Below, piece by piece: positions 44,594-52,325 of a stretch of 64,000 nucleotides of DNA. This stretch comes from Methanomassiliicoccus sp. GTDB taxonomy: Archaea; Thermoplasmatota; Thermoplasmata; Methanomassiliicoccales; Methanomassiliicoccaceae. Every line of letters begins with the position of its first letter. The stretch's first letter is position 1. The notes beneath the pieces are model-generated. The model saw only the letters and a list, made by a program, of their open reading frames with translations, was not told where the DNA came from and made no database searches. The DNA lies in the NCBI GenBank assembly GCA_018262895.1, contig JADFDJ010000003.1, forward strand, positions 124,001-188,000, given 5' to 3'. The translations under genes and the position numbers were made by a program.

Positions 44594-45970
44594 TCAATCG
44601 CCCCCTATGATGATCTGGGAGCGGCAGTACGGCCCCCCTGAGGAGACGGGCACGTGGTCCTCCGTCCCCTTTCCGCAGGTACCGGGGTCCATGGAGACCT
44701 TGTCGCCCACGGCATCGGTCGTATGCAGTATGTCCAGAGCCTTCCCGGTCAGGGTCATGGCGCGCAGCGGCCTGGTGATCCTCCCGTTCTCGATGAGGAA
44801 GCCGCGGTGGGCCTTGGCCTCGAAGCTCCCCCCTACGGGGTCCTCCATTCCGTTCACGAACTTGTCGGTGAGCACGCCGAACTTGACATCTTCCAGCATC
44901 TCCTCCAGCTTCCAGTCGCCGGCCTCGAAGAAGGTGTTGGTCATGCGGACCCATACCCGGCGCCCGAAATCCTCGTGACGGCCGTTGCCGGTGGACGGAA
45001 CGCCCATGGATGCTCCTGTCTCCAGGTCGTGCAGGTAGCTGTTGTACACCCCGTTCTTTATCACCACGGTCCGGGAAGCGGGCGTGCCCTCGTCGTCGAA
45101 GAGCATGGTACCGTAACCTCCTTCCAGGGTCCCGTCGTCCACCATGGTGATCTGCTCGTCCGCTACCACCTGACCTATCCTGTCGGTGAGGAAGGACCGT
45201 CTCTTCACCACCTCGTCCGCCTCCGATGCATGGCCCATTACCTCATGTGCCAGCAGGCCGCTGATCTCTGGATCGGTGATGCAGGTTACCCGCCCTGAGG
45301 GGGGCTTTACGGCCCCCAGCTGGACTATGGCCTCCCGGGCCGCGGATACTCCCATCTCGTTGAGGTCGCGCTGCTGGATCAGCTCCATTCCCTTGGAGCC
45401 GGCGAGGCCCTCGCGATACGACTCCATTCTCCCGTTCTCCCTGGCTACGGCGATGGCGTTCAACCGCAGCCTCCCGTCCTCCCACCTAAGCCTGGAACCG
45501 AAGGAGTTCACCAGCACTGTGGTCCTCTTGCTCTCGGAATATATGGCGTTGGTGTTCACGATCCTGTCGGAGATGTGCTGAGCCTCGTCCAGGTCCTTTA
45601 CCATGGCCAGCTTCTCCTCCACGGGCACATTGGCTGGAGGTACCCTCACCTTCATCTGGAACTTGCCAGTGTGGGCGGGCTGCTCCGGTATCGGCGTTCC
45701 CGGGCAATCCCCGGACCTGGCGGCCCGGACGGCCTTCCGGGCCATCTCCCTCAGGCTCTCGGGATCGAACCGGCCTCCTGAACAGGAACCCCAGGAGCCC
45801 CCGATGCGTGCCCTGAGGCCCACGCCCGCGATGCGGTTGGTGGAGAGGTTCCTCAGCTCCCTGTTGGATACGGAGATTATCAGGCCCCATCGGTCCTCAT
45901 AGCGGGCATCGCAGAACTCCGCCCCTTCCTCCTGCATAGTGTGGATGGCCTTGTTGAGCGCGTCCTCCAT
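44594..45970 (-). CDS. tldD: TldD-type zinc metalloprotease subunit
   Basis: 458 residues. The zinc motif HEVMGH is in ISGLLAHEVMGHASEADEV (~residue 235), together with the C-terminal glycine-rich region (GSFEAKAHRG, DPGTCGKGTE). It assembles with TldE into a protease that accepts unfolded peptides through a narrow tunnel. Its ATG overlaps the stop of the M24 peptidase gene by one base. Confidence 0.92.
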   Translation of the reverse strand: MEDALNKAIHTMQEEGAEFCDARYEDRWGLIISVSNRELRNLSTNRIAGVGLRARIGGSWGSCSGGRFDPESLREMARKAVRAARSGDCPGTPIPEQPAHTGKFQMKVRVPPANVPVEEKLAMVKDLDEAQHISDRIVNTNAIYSESKRTTVLVNSFGSRLRWEDGRLRLNAIAVARENGRMESYREGLAGSKGMELIQQRDLNEMGVSAAREAIVQLGAVKPPSGRVTCITDPEISGLLAHEVMGHASEADEVVKRRSFLTDRIGQVVADEQITMVDDGTLEGGYGTMLFDDEGTPASRTVVIKNGVYNSYLHDLETGASMGVPSTGNGRHEDFGRRVWVRMTNTFFEAGDWKLEEMLEDVKFGVLTDKFVNGMEDPVGGSFEAKAHRGFLIENGRITRPLRAMTLTGKALDILHTTDAVGDKVSMDPGTCGKGTEDHVPVSSGGPYCRSQIIIGGD

Positions 45971-47058
45971 CAGATCACCCTCAGGTCCTTCCTCGCGGTC
46001 GTTAGCACCTCGCAGCCGTTCCTGGTGATGACGACATCGTCCTCGATCCTGACACCCCCTATGCCGGGCAGGTACACCCCCGGCTCCACGGTCATGACCA
46101 TGTTCTCCTCTAAGGTCAGGTCGACGTTGGGGGCGAAGCGCCCCCCGTCGTGGACGTTCAGCCCCAGGCCGTGTCCGGTGGAGTGAATGAACCTTCCCTG
46201 GAACTCGGTGGAATCTATGTAGGAGCGGGCCGCCGCATCAACGACCGTACCTTTAATGCCAGGCCGGATGACGGCGATGGCCCTTCGCTGGGCCTCGGCC
46301 ACGACCTCGTACATGCGGCGGAAGCGCTCGTCAACGCTGCCCGCGATGAAGGTGCGCGTGATATCGGAACAGTAGCGCCGGACCTTGCATCCGAAGTCGA
46401 AGAGGGCCGGCATGCCGTCGCTCAGCTTCCTGTCCTGGGGCGAGTAGTGCGGCTCGGCCGAGCCGGGACCGAAGGCGGCGATGGTCTCGAAGGATACCGA
46501 GCTTGCCCCGGCCTTCTGCATGCGATAAGATATCTCGGCTCCTGCCTCGCTCTCCTTCATCCCTGCGGAGACGAAATCAGGTATGGCGTCCGCCACATTG
46601 GAGGCGATCCTGCAGGCATCCCGGATGGCTTCGATCTCCCTGCTGTCCTTGACCCTTCGAGCGGCGGAGACCGCATCGGCCACGTCGACCAGCTCCACGC
46701 CGGGGAGGGCCGCCTGGACCTCCTTGCACCAGTGATAGGTAATACCAGGCCCGTTGATGCCCAGACGCCTCGCTCCCTTGAGCGATGAGCGCAGCAGCTC
46801 CCTCCGCTCATGGGGATTGGCATACGGTACGACCTCGGCGGGCGTGGTGCGCGCCGATGTCTCCTCAAGAGCTGAGGTGATTATGCGGACTTTGCCGTCG
46901 GGGAACAGGATGACAGGGCAGTGCTCGAAGAGGCCGGAAACGGCCCCGGTGGCATAGAAGAACGATGCATCGCTCATGGGGTCCTCCTCGTTCACCAGGA
47001 GGATCGCGTCCACGGGCTCGAGCAGCTTTGAGAAAATACGGAGGGCTCGATCTTTCAT
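45970..47058 (-). CDS. M24-family Xaa-Pro aminopeptidase-like protein
   Basis: 362 residues: a creatinase N-like domain (to ~135) and a pita-bread catalytic domain. Metal ligands are visible in LFDFGCKVRRYCSDITRTF (two Asp), STGHGLGLNVHDGG (His), TVEPGVY (Glu) and GVRIEDDV (Glu). It removes N-terminal residues next to proline or acts as a dipeptidase. It leads the operon with tldD and tldE, so these three probably share a peptide-turnover or maturation task. Confidence 0.88.
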   Translation of the reverse strand: MKDRALRIFSKLLEPVDAILLVNEEDPMSDASFFYATGAVSGLFEHCPVILFPDGKVRIITSALEETSARTTPAEVVPYANPHERRELLRSSLKGARRLGINGPGITYHWCKEVQAALPGVELVDVADAVSAARRVKDSREIEAIRDACRIASNVADAIPDFVSAGMKESEAGAEISYRMQKAGASSVSFETIAAFGPGSAEPHYSPQDRKLSDGMPALFDFGCKVRRYCSDITRTFIAGSVDERFRRMYEVVAEAQRRAIAVIRPGIKGTVVDAAARSYIDSTEFQGRFIHSTGHGLGLNVHDGGRFAPNVDLTLEENMVMTVEPGVYLPGIGGVRIEDDVVITRNGCEVLTTARKDLRVI

Positions 47059-47241
47059 TGACTGACCAGCACAACAAAGGTGCCCTGCCCAATAAAACTG
47101 CTGATTGGTAGCGCATCAATGCCTCAGTTAGTGGCCTATGTCGGCCATCAAGGTGATGGGACGAACAGCCCACGCACCACGGACGAAATGCCATAGGTTG
47201 AAATATGTAGATAATATGTAACTGAAATCAAGGTGAATCAC

Positions 47242-47538
47242 ATGGTCACTCTTGGTACCGCTTTTGAGGATCTCGACAACGAGCTGGAGAGCATGCTGGA
47301 TATGGTCGCTGAGGCCCTCGACCTTATGGACAAGGACAAGAAGGAGGAGGCCATGCAAGTACTGGCCGACCTGGAGGATGCGATGCTCGACTTCCTCGAC
47401 TACGAAGAAGTGGAGGATGAGGTGGAGGAGGTCGAGGAGGAGCCTGAGGCAAAGGCGCCCAAGAAGCCCGCGGCTCCGAAGAAGTCCGCTCCCAAGAAGC
47501 CCGCGGCTCCGAAGAAGTCCGCTCCCAAGAAGAAGTGA
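47242..47538 (+). CDS. Small acidic protein with Lys/Pro/Ala-rich C-terminal tail
   Basis: 98 residues. The first ~60 are a highly acidic helix (LDNELESMLDMVAEALDLMD ... EDEVEEVEEE), the last 35 a basic tail built from repeated KKPAAPKKSAP units, like histone H1 or bacterial nucleoid tails. No family recognised. It could bind nucleic acid through the tail, while the acidic part folds or binds a partner. The ATG at 47242 has AAGGTGA upstream and a TATA-like ATAATATG about 30 bases before it. The tail DNA is an exact 33-base tandem duplication. Confidence 0.7.
   Translation: MVTLGTAFEDLDNELESMLDMVAEALDLMDKDKKEEAMQVLADLEDAMLDFLDYEEVEDEVEEVEEEPEAKAPKKPAAPKKSAPKKPAAPKKSAPKKK
47461..47526 (+). repeat. 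Two exact 33-base tandem repeats (KKPAAPKKSAP)
   Basis: 47461-47493 and 47494-47526 are identical base for base, each encoding 11 residues of the basic tail. Synonymous positions also match, so the duplication is recent or kept by slippage. Copy number may vary between strains. Confidence 0.9.
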
Positions 47539-47567
47539 TCACCGGCCTGACGGCCGCACTTCCTTTT

Positions 47568-48386
47568 TCAAACCCCTATCCATACATTGCCCAGTATTCT
47601 TTTTATCGCTGCTACCGCCGACAGGGCGGCCAGATAGCTGGTGGAGGGCGTCATGGGGGATGGGACGTTCTGTGTCTCGCACCGCAGCTCGCCGAAGTCT
47701 CCCTTAACGATCAGGGTGTGGGCGTTCCTCTCCGTCGTGGGATCGCATATTATCGTCACATGCGTGTTGTCGAAGCCCACCCCCAGGAGCGAGATCGTTG
47801 CTGCCACGTTGAGGTTCTTGGGGTACTGGTTGGAGGCATCCCGTGCATTGCCCTCGAAGACCACCGTGGGCTCGGTGAGGCTGTCGATGTCTATGCCCTT
47901 CATCTTCAGCCCGGGCGCCCCTCTGAGGCCCCGTGGACCCTTCCTGGTGATGAGATGAACTTCCTGGATCTTTGCGGCGGAGGCAGAGTGCAGACCGTCC
48001 GTACCGCATATGGCTCCGGAGGGTACGTACAGGCGGGAACGGTGTTTCTTCGCCAGGGTGAAGCACTTCTCGCGGAAGGCATCATCGGCGAAAACGCCAA
48101 CGCTCATAACCATCACGTCCGCCCCGTTCTCCAGCACGAAGGGGATGAACTTGCGGGCGGCATCCTGGCTGGCCGCCTCCACTGCCAGATCGACCTCTCC
48201 CAGTATCTTCACTATGTTGTCGTTGACGTTGTCGACGTAGCGGGCCTTCTCCAGGCTCTCGATGAGGTGGAGGGCATAGTCCTTGCTCTGGTCCGTTACA
48301 TAGATGCGATCGACCTCTGGCATGTCGTGAACGGCCTTGGCCAGCACAGAGCCGATGGAACCACAACCTATGATCAGTATTCGCAC
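47568..48386 (-). CDS. nadX: L-aspartate dehydrogenase (NadX-like)
   Basis: 272 residues from GTG 48386. The NAD motif is ILIIGCGSIGSVLAKAV; VEAASQDAARKF, PSGAICGTDGL and KNLNVAATISL with the His region NTHVTIICDP are shared with NadX. It would oxidise aspartate to iminoaspartate, the entry to quinolinate and NAD, in anaerobes that lack NadB. Neither nadA nor nadC is near. The 21 residues from an upstream ATG (48449) are probably not translated. Divergent from archease. Confidence 0.83.
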   Translation of the reverse strand: MRILIIGCGSIGSVLAKAVHDMPEVDRIYVTDQSKDYALHLIESLEKARYVDNVNDNIVKILGEVDLAVEAASQDAARKFIPFVLENGADVMVMSVGVFADDAFREKCFTLAKKHRSRLYVPSGAICGTDGLHSASAAKIQEVHLITRKGPRGLRGAPGLKMKGIDIDSLTEPTVVFEGNARDASNQYPKNLNVAATISLLGVGFDNTHVTIICDPTTERNAHTLIVKGDFGELRCETQNVPSPMTPSTSYLAALSAVAAIKRILGNVWIGV

Positions 48387-48469
48387 GAAAGGTCCATTGC
48401 CGGCCCTGCATAAGAACCTGTCCCAAGGCCGAACAACCCTTTTATCCACGTTCGGCCCATCCCTAGGCG

Positions 48470-48874
48470 ATGAGGTATGAGGTCCTCGAGCATACTGCTG
48501 ACGTGATGATCAAGGCGCACGGTATCACCATAGAAGAATGCTTCCAGAACGCCGCCTTCGCAATGATGGACCAGATCGTCGATGCCAGCAGCGCCGAGGC
48601 CAAGGTGGAGGAGCACATCACGGCAGAGGGCTCGACGCTGGACGACCTTCTTTACAACTTCCTGTCCGAGGTGCTGTTCATCTTCGATGCCAAGGGGCTG
48701 CTCCTCAGCGAGTTCGACGTGACCATCAGCGATGGTATGCTTAAGTGCCGGGCAAAGGGGGAGAGGTTCGATGCCATGAAGCACTCTCCCAGGCAGGAGA
48801 TCAAGGCGGTTACCTACCACATGCTGCAGGTGAACACAGAGGAGCCGTCCATAACCGTGCTCTTCGATGTATGA
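48470..48874 (+). CDS. Archease
   Basis: 134 residues. Typical archease features: YEVLEHTADVMIKAHG at the start, TLDDLLYNFLSEVLFIFDAKGLL and the metal-binding Asp at the C-terminus (SITVLFDV). It activates the RNA ligase RtcB, which seals tRNA exons and is not in this window. The stop overlaps the ATG of the mevalonate-pathway gene (ATGA), so the two are co-translated. Confidence 0.93.
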   Translation: MRYEVLEHTADVMIKAHGITIEECFQNAAFAMMDQIVDASSAEAKVEEHITAEGSTLDDLLYNFLSEVLFIFDAKGLLLSEFDVTISDGMLKCRAKGERFDAMKHSPRQEIKAVTYHMLQVNTEEPSITVLFDV

Positions 48875-49833
48875 CAACCAAGGCCTCAGCCGTTGCTCAT
48901 CCCATCCAGGGGCTCGTAAAATACCATGGATTGAAAGATGAGGTCCTCCGCCTGCCATATCATGATTCCATCTCCGTGTGCACCGCCCCCCTGCGCACTC
49001 ACACCACCATACAGTTCGGGATGCCCCACGATGAAGCGGTGGTAGATGGCAGGGCATTGTCAGGCAGGGAGATGAAGAGGGTTAACGACGTAGTCGACCT
49101 CCTGCGGGCGGAAGCGGGCGTCACCTCCGGGTTCCGCATGGTGTCGAGGAACGATTTTCCCTCCAACGTGGGGCTGGGCGCGTCCGCCTCGGGTTTCGCT
49201 GCTCTCGCCCTCGCGGCCGCCCGCTCGCTGGAACTGGAGATGGACCTGGTGGAGCTGTCACGCTTCGCCCGCCGCGGGGCCGGCTCCGCCTCCCGAGCGG
49301 TCACCGGGGGGTTCTCGCGGTGGTACGCCGGTGAAGACCTCACCTCCGTTTCCCGGCCCCTTCCTTACCCTGCGGACATGGACCTGGCGATGGTCGTGGC
49401 CGTCGTGCCTGCGTACAAGCTGACTGACGAGGCCCACCGTGATGTTACCACCTCCCCCTTCTTCAGGTCCAGGCTGGAGGATGTACCGCAGGCACTTGCG
49501 GGCATGGAGAGAGCGGTCCAAGAGGGAGATGCCGAGGATGTCGGGCGACTGGCCGAGGCGGACACGTTGAAGCTGCACGCCGTGACCATGACCGGAGCTC
49601 AAGGGCTCATCATGTGGAGACCCGATACCCTGCGGGTGGTCCTAGAGGTGCGGTCCATGAGGCGGGAGGGCATTCCCTGCTATTTCTCCATAGATACCGG
49701 GGCCACGGTGTACGTTAACACCGTGGGCAGGAGCGCGACCAAGGTGAGGGAGCGGATCGCCGCCCTGGGCCTGCAGACCATGCTCTGCACCGTGGGCAGG
49801 GAGTCCAGGATCGTGGACGATCACCTGTTCTGA
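48871..49833 (+). CDS. Mevalonate (di)phosphate decarboxylase-like GHMP enzyme
   Basis: 320 residues. The start AVAHPIQGLVKYHG corresponds to the IKYWGK region; the GHMP/ATP loop is FPSNVGLGASASGFAALA; the GAGSASRAVTGGFSRW stretch and the SIDTGATVYVN region (equal to the decarboxylase FDAGPNA with catalytic Asp) are kept. Retention of that Asp favours a decarboxylase over the mevalonate-3-kinases of Thermoplasma. Whether the substrate is mevalonate 5-phosphate or 5-diphosphate is not decided. Coupled to archease. Confidence 0.78.
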   Translation: MTTKASAVAHPIQGLVKYHGLKDEVLRLPYHDSISVCTAPLRTHTTIQFGMPHDEAVVDGRALSGREMKRVNDVVDLLRAEAGVTSGFRMVSRNDFPSNVGLGASASGFAALALAAARSLELEMDLVELSRFARRGAGSASRAVTGGFSRWYAGEDLTSVSRPLPYPADMDLAMVVAVVPAYKLTDEAHRDVTTSPFFRSRLEDVPQALAGMERAVQEGDAEDVGRLAEADTLKLHAVTMTGAQGLIMWRPDTLRVVLEVRSMRREGIPCYFSIDTGATVYVNTVGRSATKVRERIAALGLQTMLCTVGRESRIVDDHLF

Positions 49834-49902
49834 AGCATTATGATGATAACGACGGGCCGTGGTGATAAGGTATTATATGACGGACATATCTAGGCCGTTC
49901 TG

Positions 49903-50862
49903 ATGGATGTTATCGGGGTCGGGGCGCTGAACGTGGACCTCTTCTATAAGGTGCCGTCGCTCACCCTGGCGGGCCATGTCTTCGAGCCGGGAGAGGAGAT
50001 AGTGGGGGACGAGGAGCTCTTCACGAACGTCTCCCGGGCGCTCGCCGCGCAGGAGCCTGTCGCCCGCAGCGGGGGAGGATCGGCGGCCAACACGGTGTTC
50101 GCTCTCTCCCGCATGGGATATACCACCGGTTTCTTGGGGGTCACAGGGAAGGACGAGGGCTCCAAATTCCTGCTGAGCTCCATGGAGGGGGTCGACGTCG
50201 GCCATGTGAAAAAGTACAAGAAGGCAGGGGTGTGCATCTCCCTTTTGGCGGACGGTGAACGGTCCCTGCTGGCCATGCCCAACTCCAACGATTTCTTCTC
50301 CTTCATCGCCGAGGATGTCGGCTATCTCAACTCCTCCAAGTTCGTGCATCTCAGCTCGTTCTCCAGTGATTCCGCGCTGCTTCTCCAGAAGCAGCTATTG
50401 GAGCTGCTGGAAGAGGATGTCTACATCTCCTTCGCGCCCGGGGAGAAATACGCTCGAAGGGGGTTGGACCAGATAGAGGACATGATAGGGAGGAGCCGCA
50501 TAGTGTTCGTGAACGAGCGGGAGATGACAATGCTGACGGGCACGGGACCAAAAGAAGGCAGCAAGACGCTCCTTGACCTGGGCGCAAAGGTGGTCGTCTG
50601 CACCTTGGGGCGCGAGGGTTCCCTGATAACCACGTACAACTCATCGATAACGGTACCGGCAAGGAAGGCGGTGGTGGTGGACACTACGGGAGCGGGCGAC
50701 GTGTATGCCGCAGGGTTCCTCGCCGGCTACCTGGACGGAGCGACCTTGGAGGTGTGTGGCCGCATCGGGGCTTCGGCCTCGGCATTAAGCGTATCCTCGT
50801 ACGGCCGAGAGGCCTACCCTGATGAGAGGTTCCTGAGAAAGTTCGCCAAGGAGCTGGACTAG
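49903..50862 (+). CDS. PfkB-family sugar/nucleoside kinase
   Basis: 319 residues of the ribokinase family. Substrate glycine motif: SGGGSAANTVFALSRMGY; catalytic Asp and anion hole: VVDTTGAGDVYAAGFLAGYLDG. It transfers phosphate from ATP to a sugar, nucleoside or cofactor-like alcohol; the substrate is not predictable. Own promoter: TATTATATG about 30 bases before the ATG. Confidence 0.87.
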   Translation: MDVIGVGALNVDLFYKVPSLTLAGHVFEPGEEIVGDEELFTNVSRALAAQEPVARSGGGSAANTVFALSRMGYTTGFLGVTGKDEGSKFLLSSMEGVDVGHVKKYKKAGVCISLLADGERSLLAMPNSNDFFSFIAEDVGYLNSSKFVHLSSFSSDSALLLQKQLLELLEEDVYISFAPGEKYARRGLDQIEDMIGRSRIVFVNEREMTMLTGTGPKEGSKTLLDLGAKVVVCTLGREGSLITTYNSSITVPARKAVVVDTTGAGDVYAAGFLAGYLDGATLEVCGRIGASASALSVSSYGREAYPDERFLRKFAKELD

Positions 50863-51113
50863 GATGACGGTAAACCATCCATGGTGCTCTGCCACGACCG
50901 ACCGTGGGATCCTGGAAGCTGCATTGAAAGGGGGATCGAGCGGGGGTGGCGAGGGACGCTATACCTTCGGTCCCCAGCCTCTCTGTGCGGCCTATGGAAA
51001 AATACACATAAAAGATAGGAGTCTCATCAGGCTCGAGAGAACACCTGAACAGATCTGCCGCAGAGGTGACATAGGGCCATAGCCGGTGTGATAGGAGGCC
51101 GAGGGGTAATAGC

Positions 51114-52235
51114 ATGGACTTTGACGGACTTGAGGAGACCATGACCGGGGGTTGGAGGCAGTTCATCAGTGACAGCGAGGGGCCCATCACTAAGAACGAC
51201 AACGCCTTCGAACTATGCCGGGACATGATAGACAACGGTTCGGAGCTCTTCCGTACCATCAGCCAGTATGACGACATCGTATCCAACCTCATCCAGCGTC
51301 CGAACTACAAGGCTGGCGATACCCTCAAGCTGATCCTCCCCTTCCTTAAGGCCTACGGGGCCACCGACTCCTCCATCCTGGAGTACTCCCGCAAGAACAT
51401 CGTGACCATACCTGGCGCGAAGAAGACCATGCGCTTCGTTCAGGAGTTCATGACCCCTTTCATCGTGGCCACGTCCTACGAGCACTTCATCAGCGCCCTG
51501 TGCGACGCCATCGGGTTCCCTCTCGAGAACACCTACAGCACCGCCCTGGACATGGACGCCGTCAAGACCGATCTCCGGGAGGGGGAAAGGCTGAAGGCCA
51601 TCGCCCAGGAGATCGCCAGGATGGATGAGATGAGGGTGCCGGAGAACGCCCGGTGCATAGAGGACCTAAGGCCCCAGGACCGAGCGACCATCCAGAGGCT
51701 CGACGAGATCTTCATGGAGGACCTTATGGAGATGTCGGTCAACCAACTGCTCATGGACATCAATCCGGTGGGCGGCGAGGAGAAGGCGTCGGCGGTAATG
51801 GACATAAGGAGAAGGACGGGCATCGGTCTGGAGGATACCTTGTACATCGGGGACTCCATAACGGACGTGCAGGCCTTCCAGCTGGTCAGAGAGGGAGGAG
51901 GGCTGTCCGTCTCCTTCAACGGGAACGAGTACGCCCTAAGGGAGGCGGAGATAGCGGTCATCGCCGACAACACCATCGTCACCTCCATCTTGGCGGAGGC
52001 GTTCCATAAGGCCGGCGTAGAGGGCACCAACGCCCTGTTGGACGACTGGACGATCGAGGGGATCAGGTCCACAGGGCTTATCAACGAGTATCTTCTGCGT
52101 GAGCTGGTGAAGGTGTTCCCTGATCAGCTGCCCACCCTGGCGCGGGTCACCCCTAAGAACATCAAGGCGCTCACCCGCCAGAGCCTCGCCGAACGCCGTC
52201 TGGTGAGGGGTGAGATCATAGGCGGACTGGGATGA
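51114..52235 (+). CDS. EhaR-like HAD-superfamily protein (COG4030 type)
   Basis: 373 residues. The start FISDSEGPITKNDNAFELC matches the methanogen protein annotated as energy-converting hydrogenase A subunit R; HAD motif I here has Asp-x-Glu rather than Asp-x-Asp. A HAD motif IV-like region is YIGDSITDVQAF. No eha genes are near, so the name is by homology, not a demonstrated Eha role. Most HAD proteins are phosphatases, and this may be one. The 250 bases before it contain an AT-rich promoter-like stretch (AAAAATACACATAAAAG, about 50999-51015). Confidence 0.72.
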   Translation: MDFDGLEETMTGGWRQFISDSEGPITKNDNAFELCRDMIDNGSELFRTISQYDDIVSNLIQRPNYKAGDTLKLILPFLKAYGATDSSILEYSRKNIVTIPGAKKTMRFVQEFMTPFIVATSYEHFISALCDAIGFPLENTYSTALDMDAVKTDLREGERLKAIAQEIARMDEMRVPENARCIEDLRPQDRATIQRLDEIFMEDLMEMSVNQLLMDINPVGGEEKASAVMDIRRRTGIGLEDTLYIGDSITDVQAFQLVREGGGLSVSFNGNEYALREAEIAVIADNTIVTSILAEAFHKAGVEGTNALLDDWTIEGIRSTGLINEYLLRELVKVFPDQLPTLARVTPKNIKALTRQSLAERRLVRGEIIGGLG

Positions 52236-52325
52236 TCCCCTACGACCGTGATCGATTGTACTGGATTGCAGATGACCCTTGGCAATTACTTAGCAGAGGC
52301 AGTGGAGGGTCGAGGTCCTGACGGG

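Noticed and set aside
48387-48449. NadX starting from ATG 48449
   Set aside because: The 21 extra residues precede the NAD motif without family likeness; GTG 48386 places the Rossmann strand at residue 2, as usual.
50864-51082. ORF of 72 codons directly after the PfkB-family kinase
   Set aside because: It overlaps the AT-rich promoter of the next gene, has no similarity I recognise and its composition (Gly/Arg-rich shadow-like) does not look like protein.
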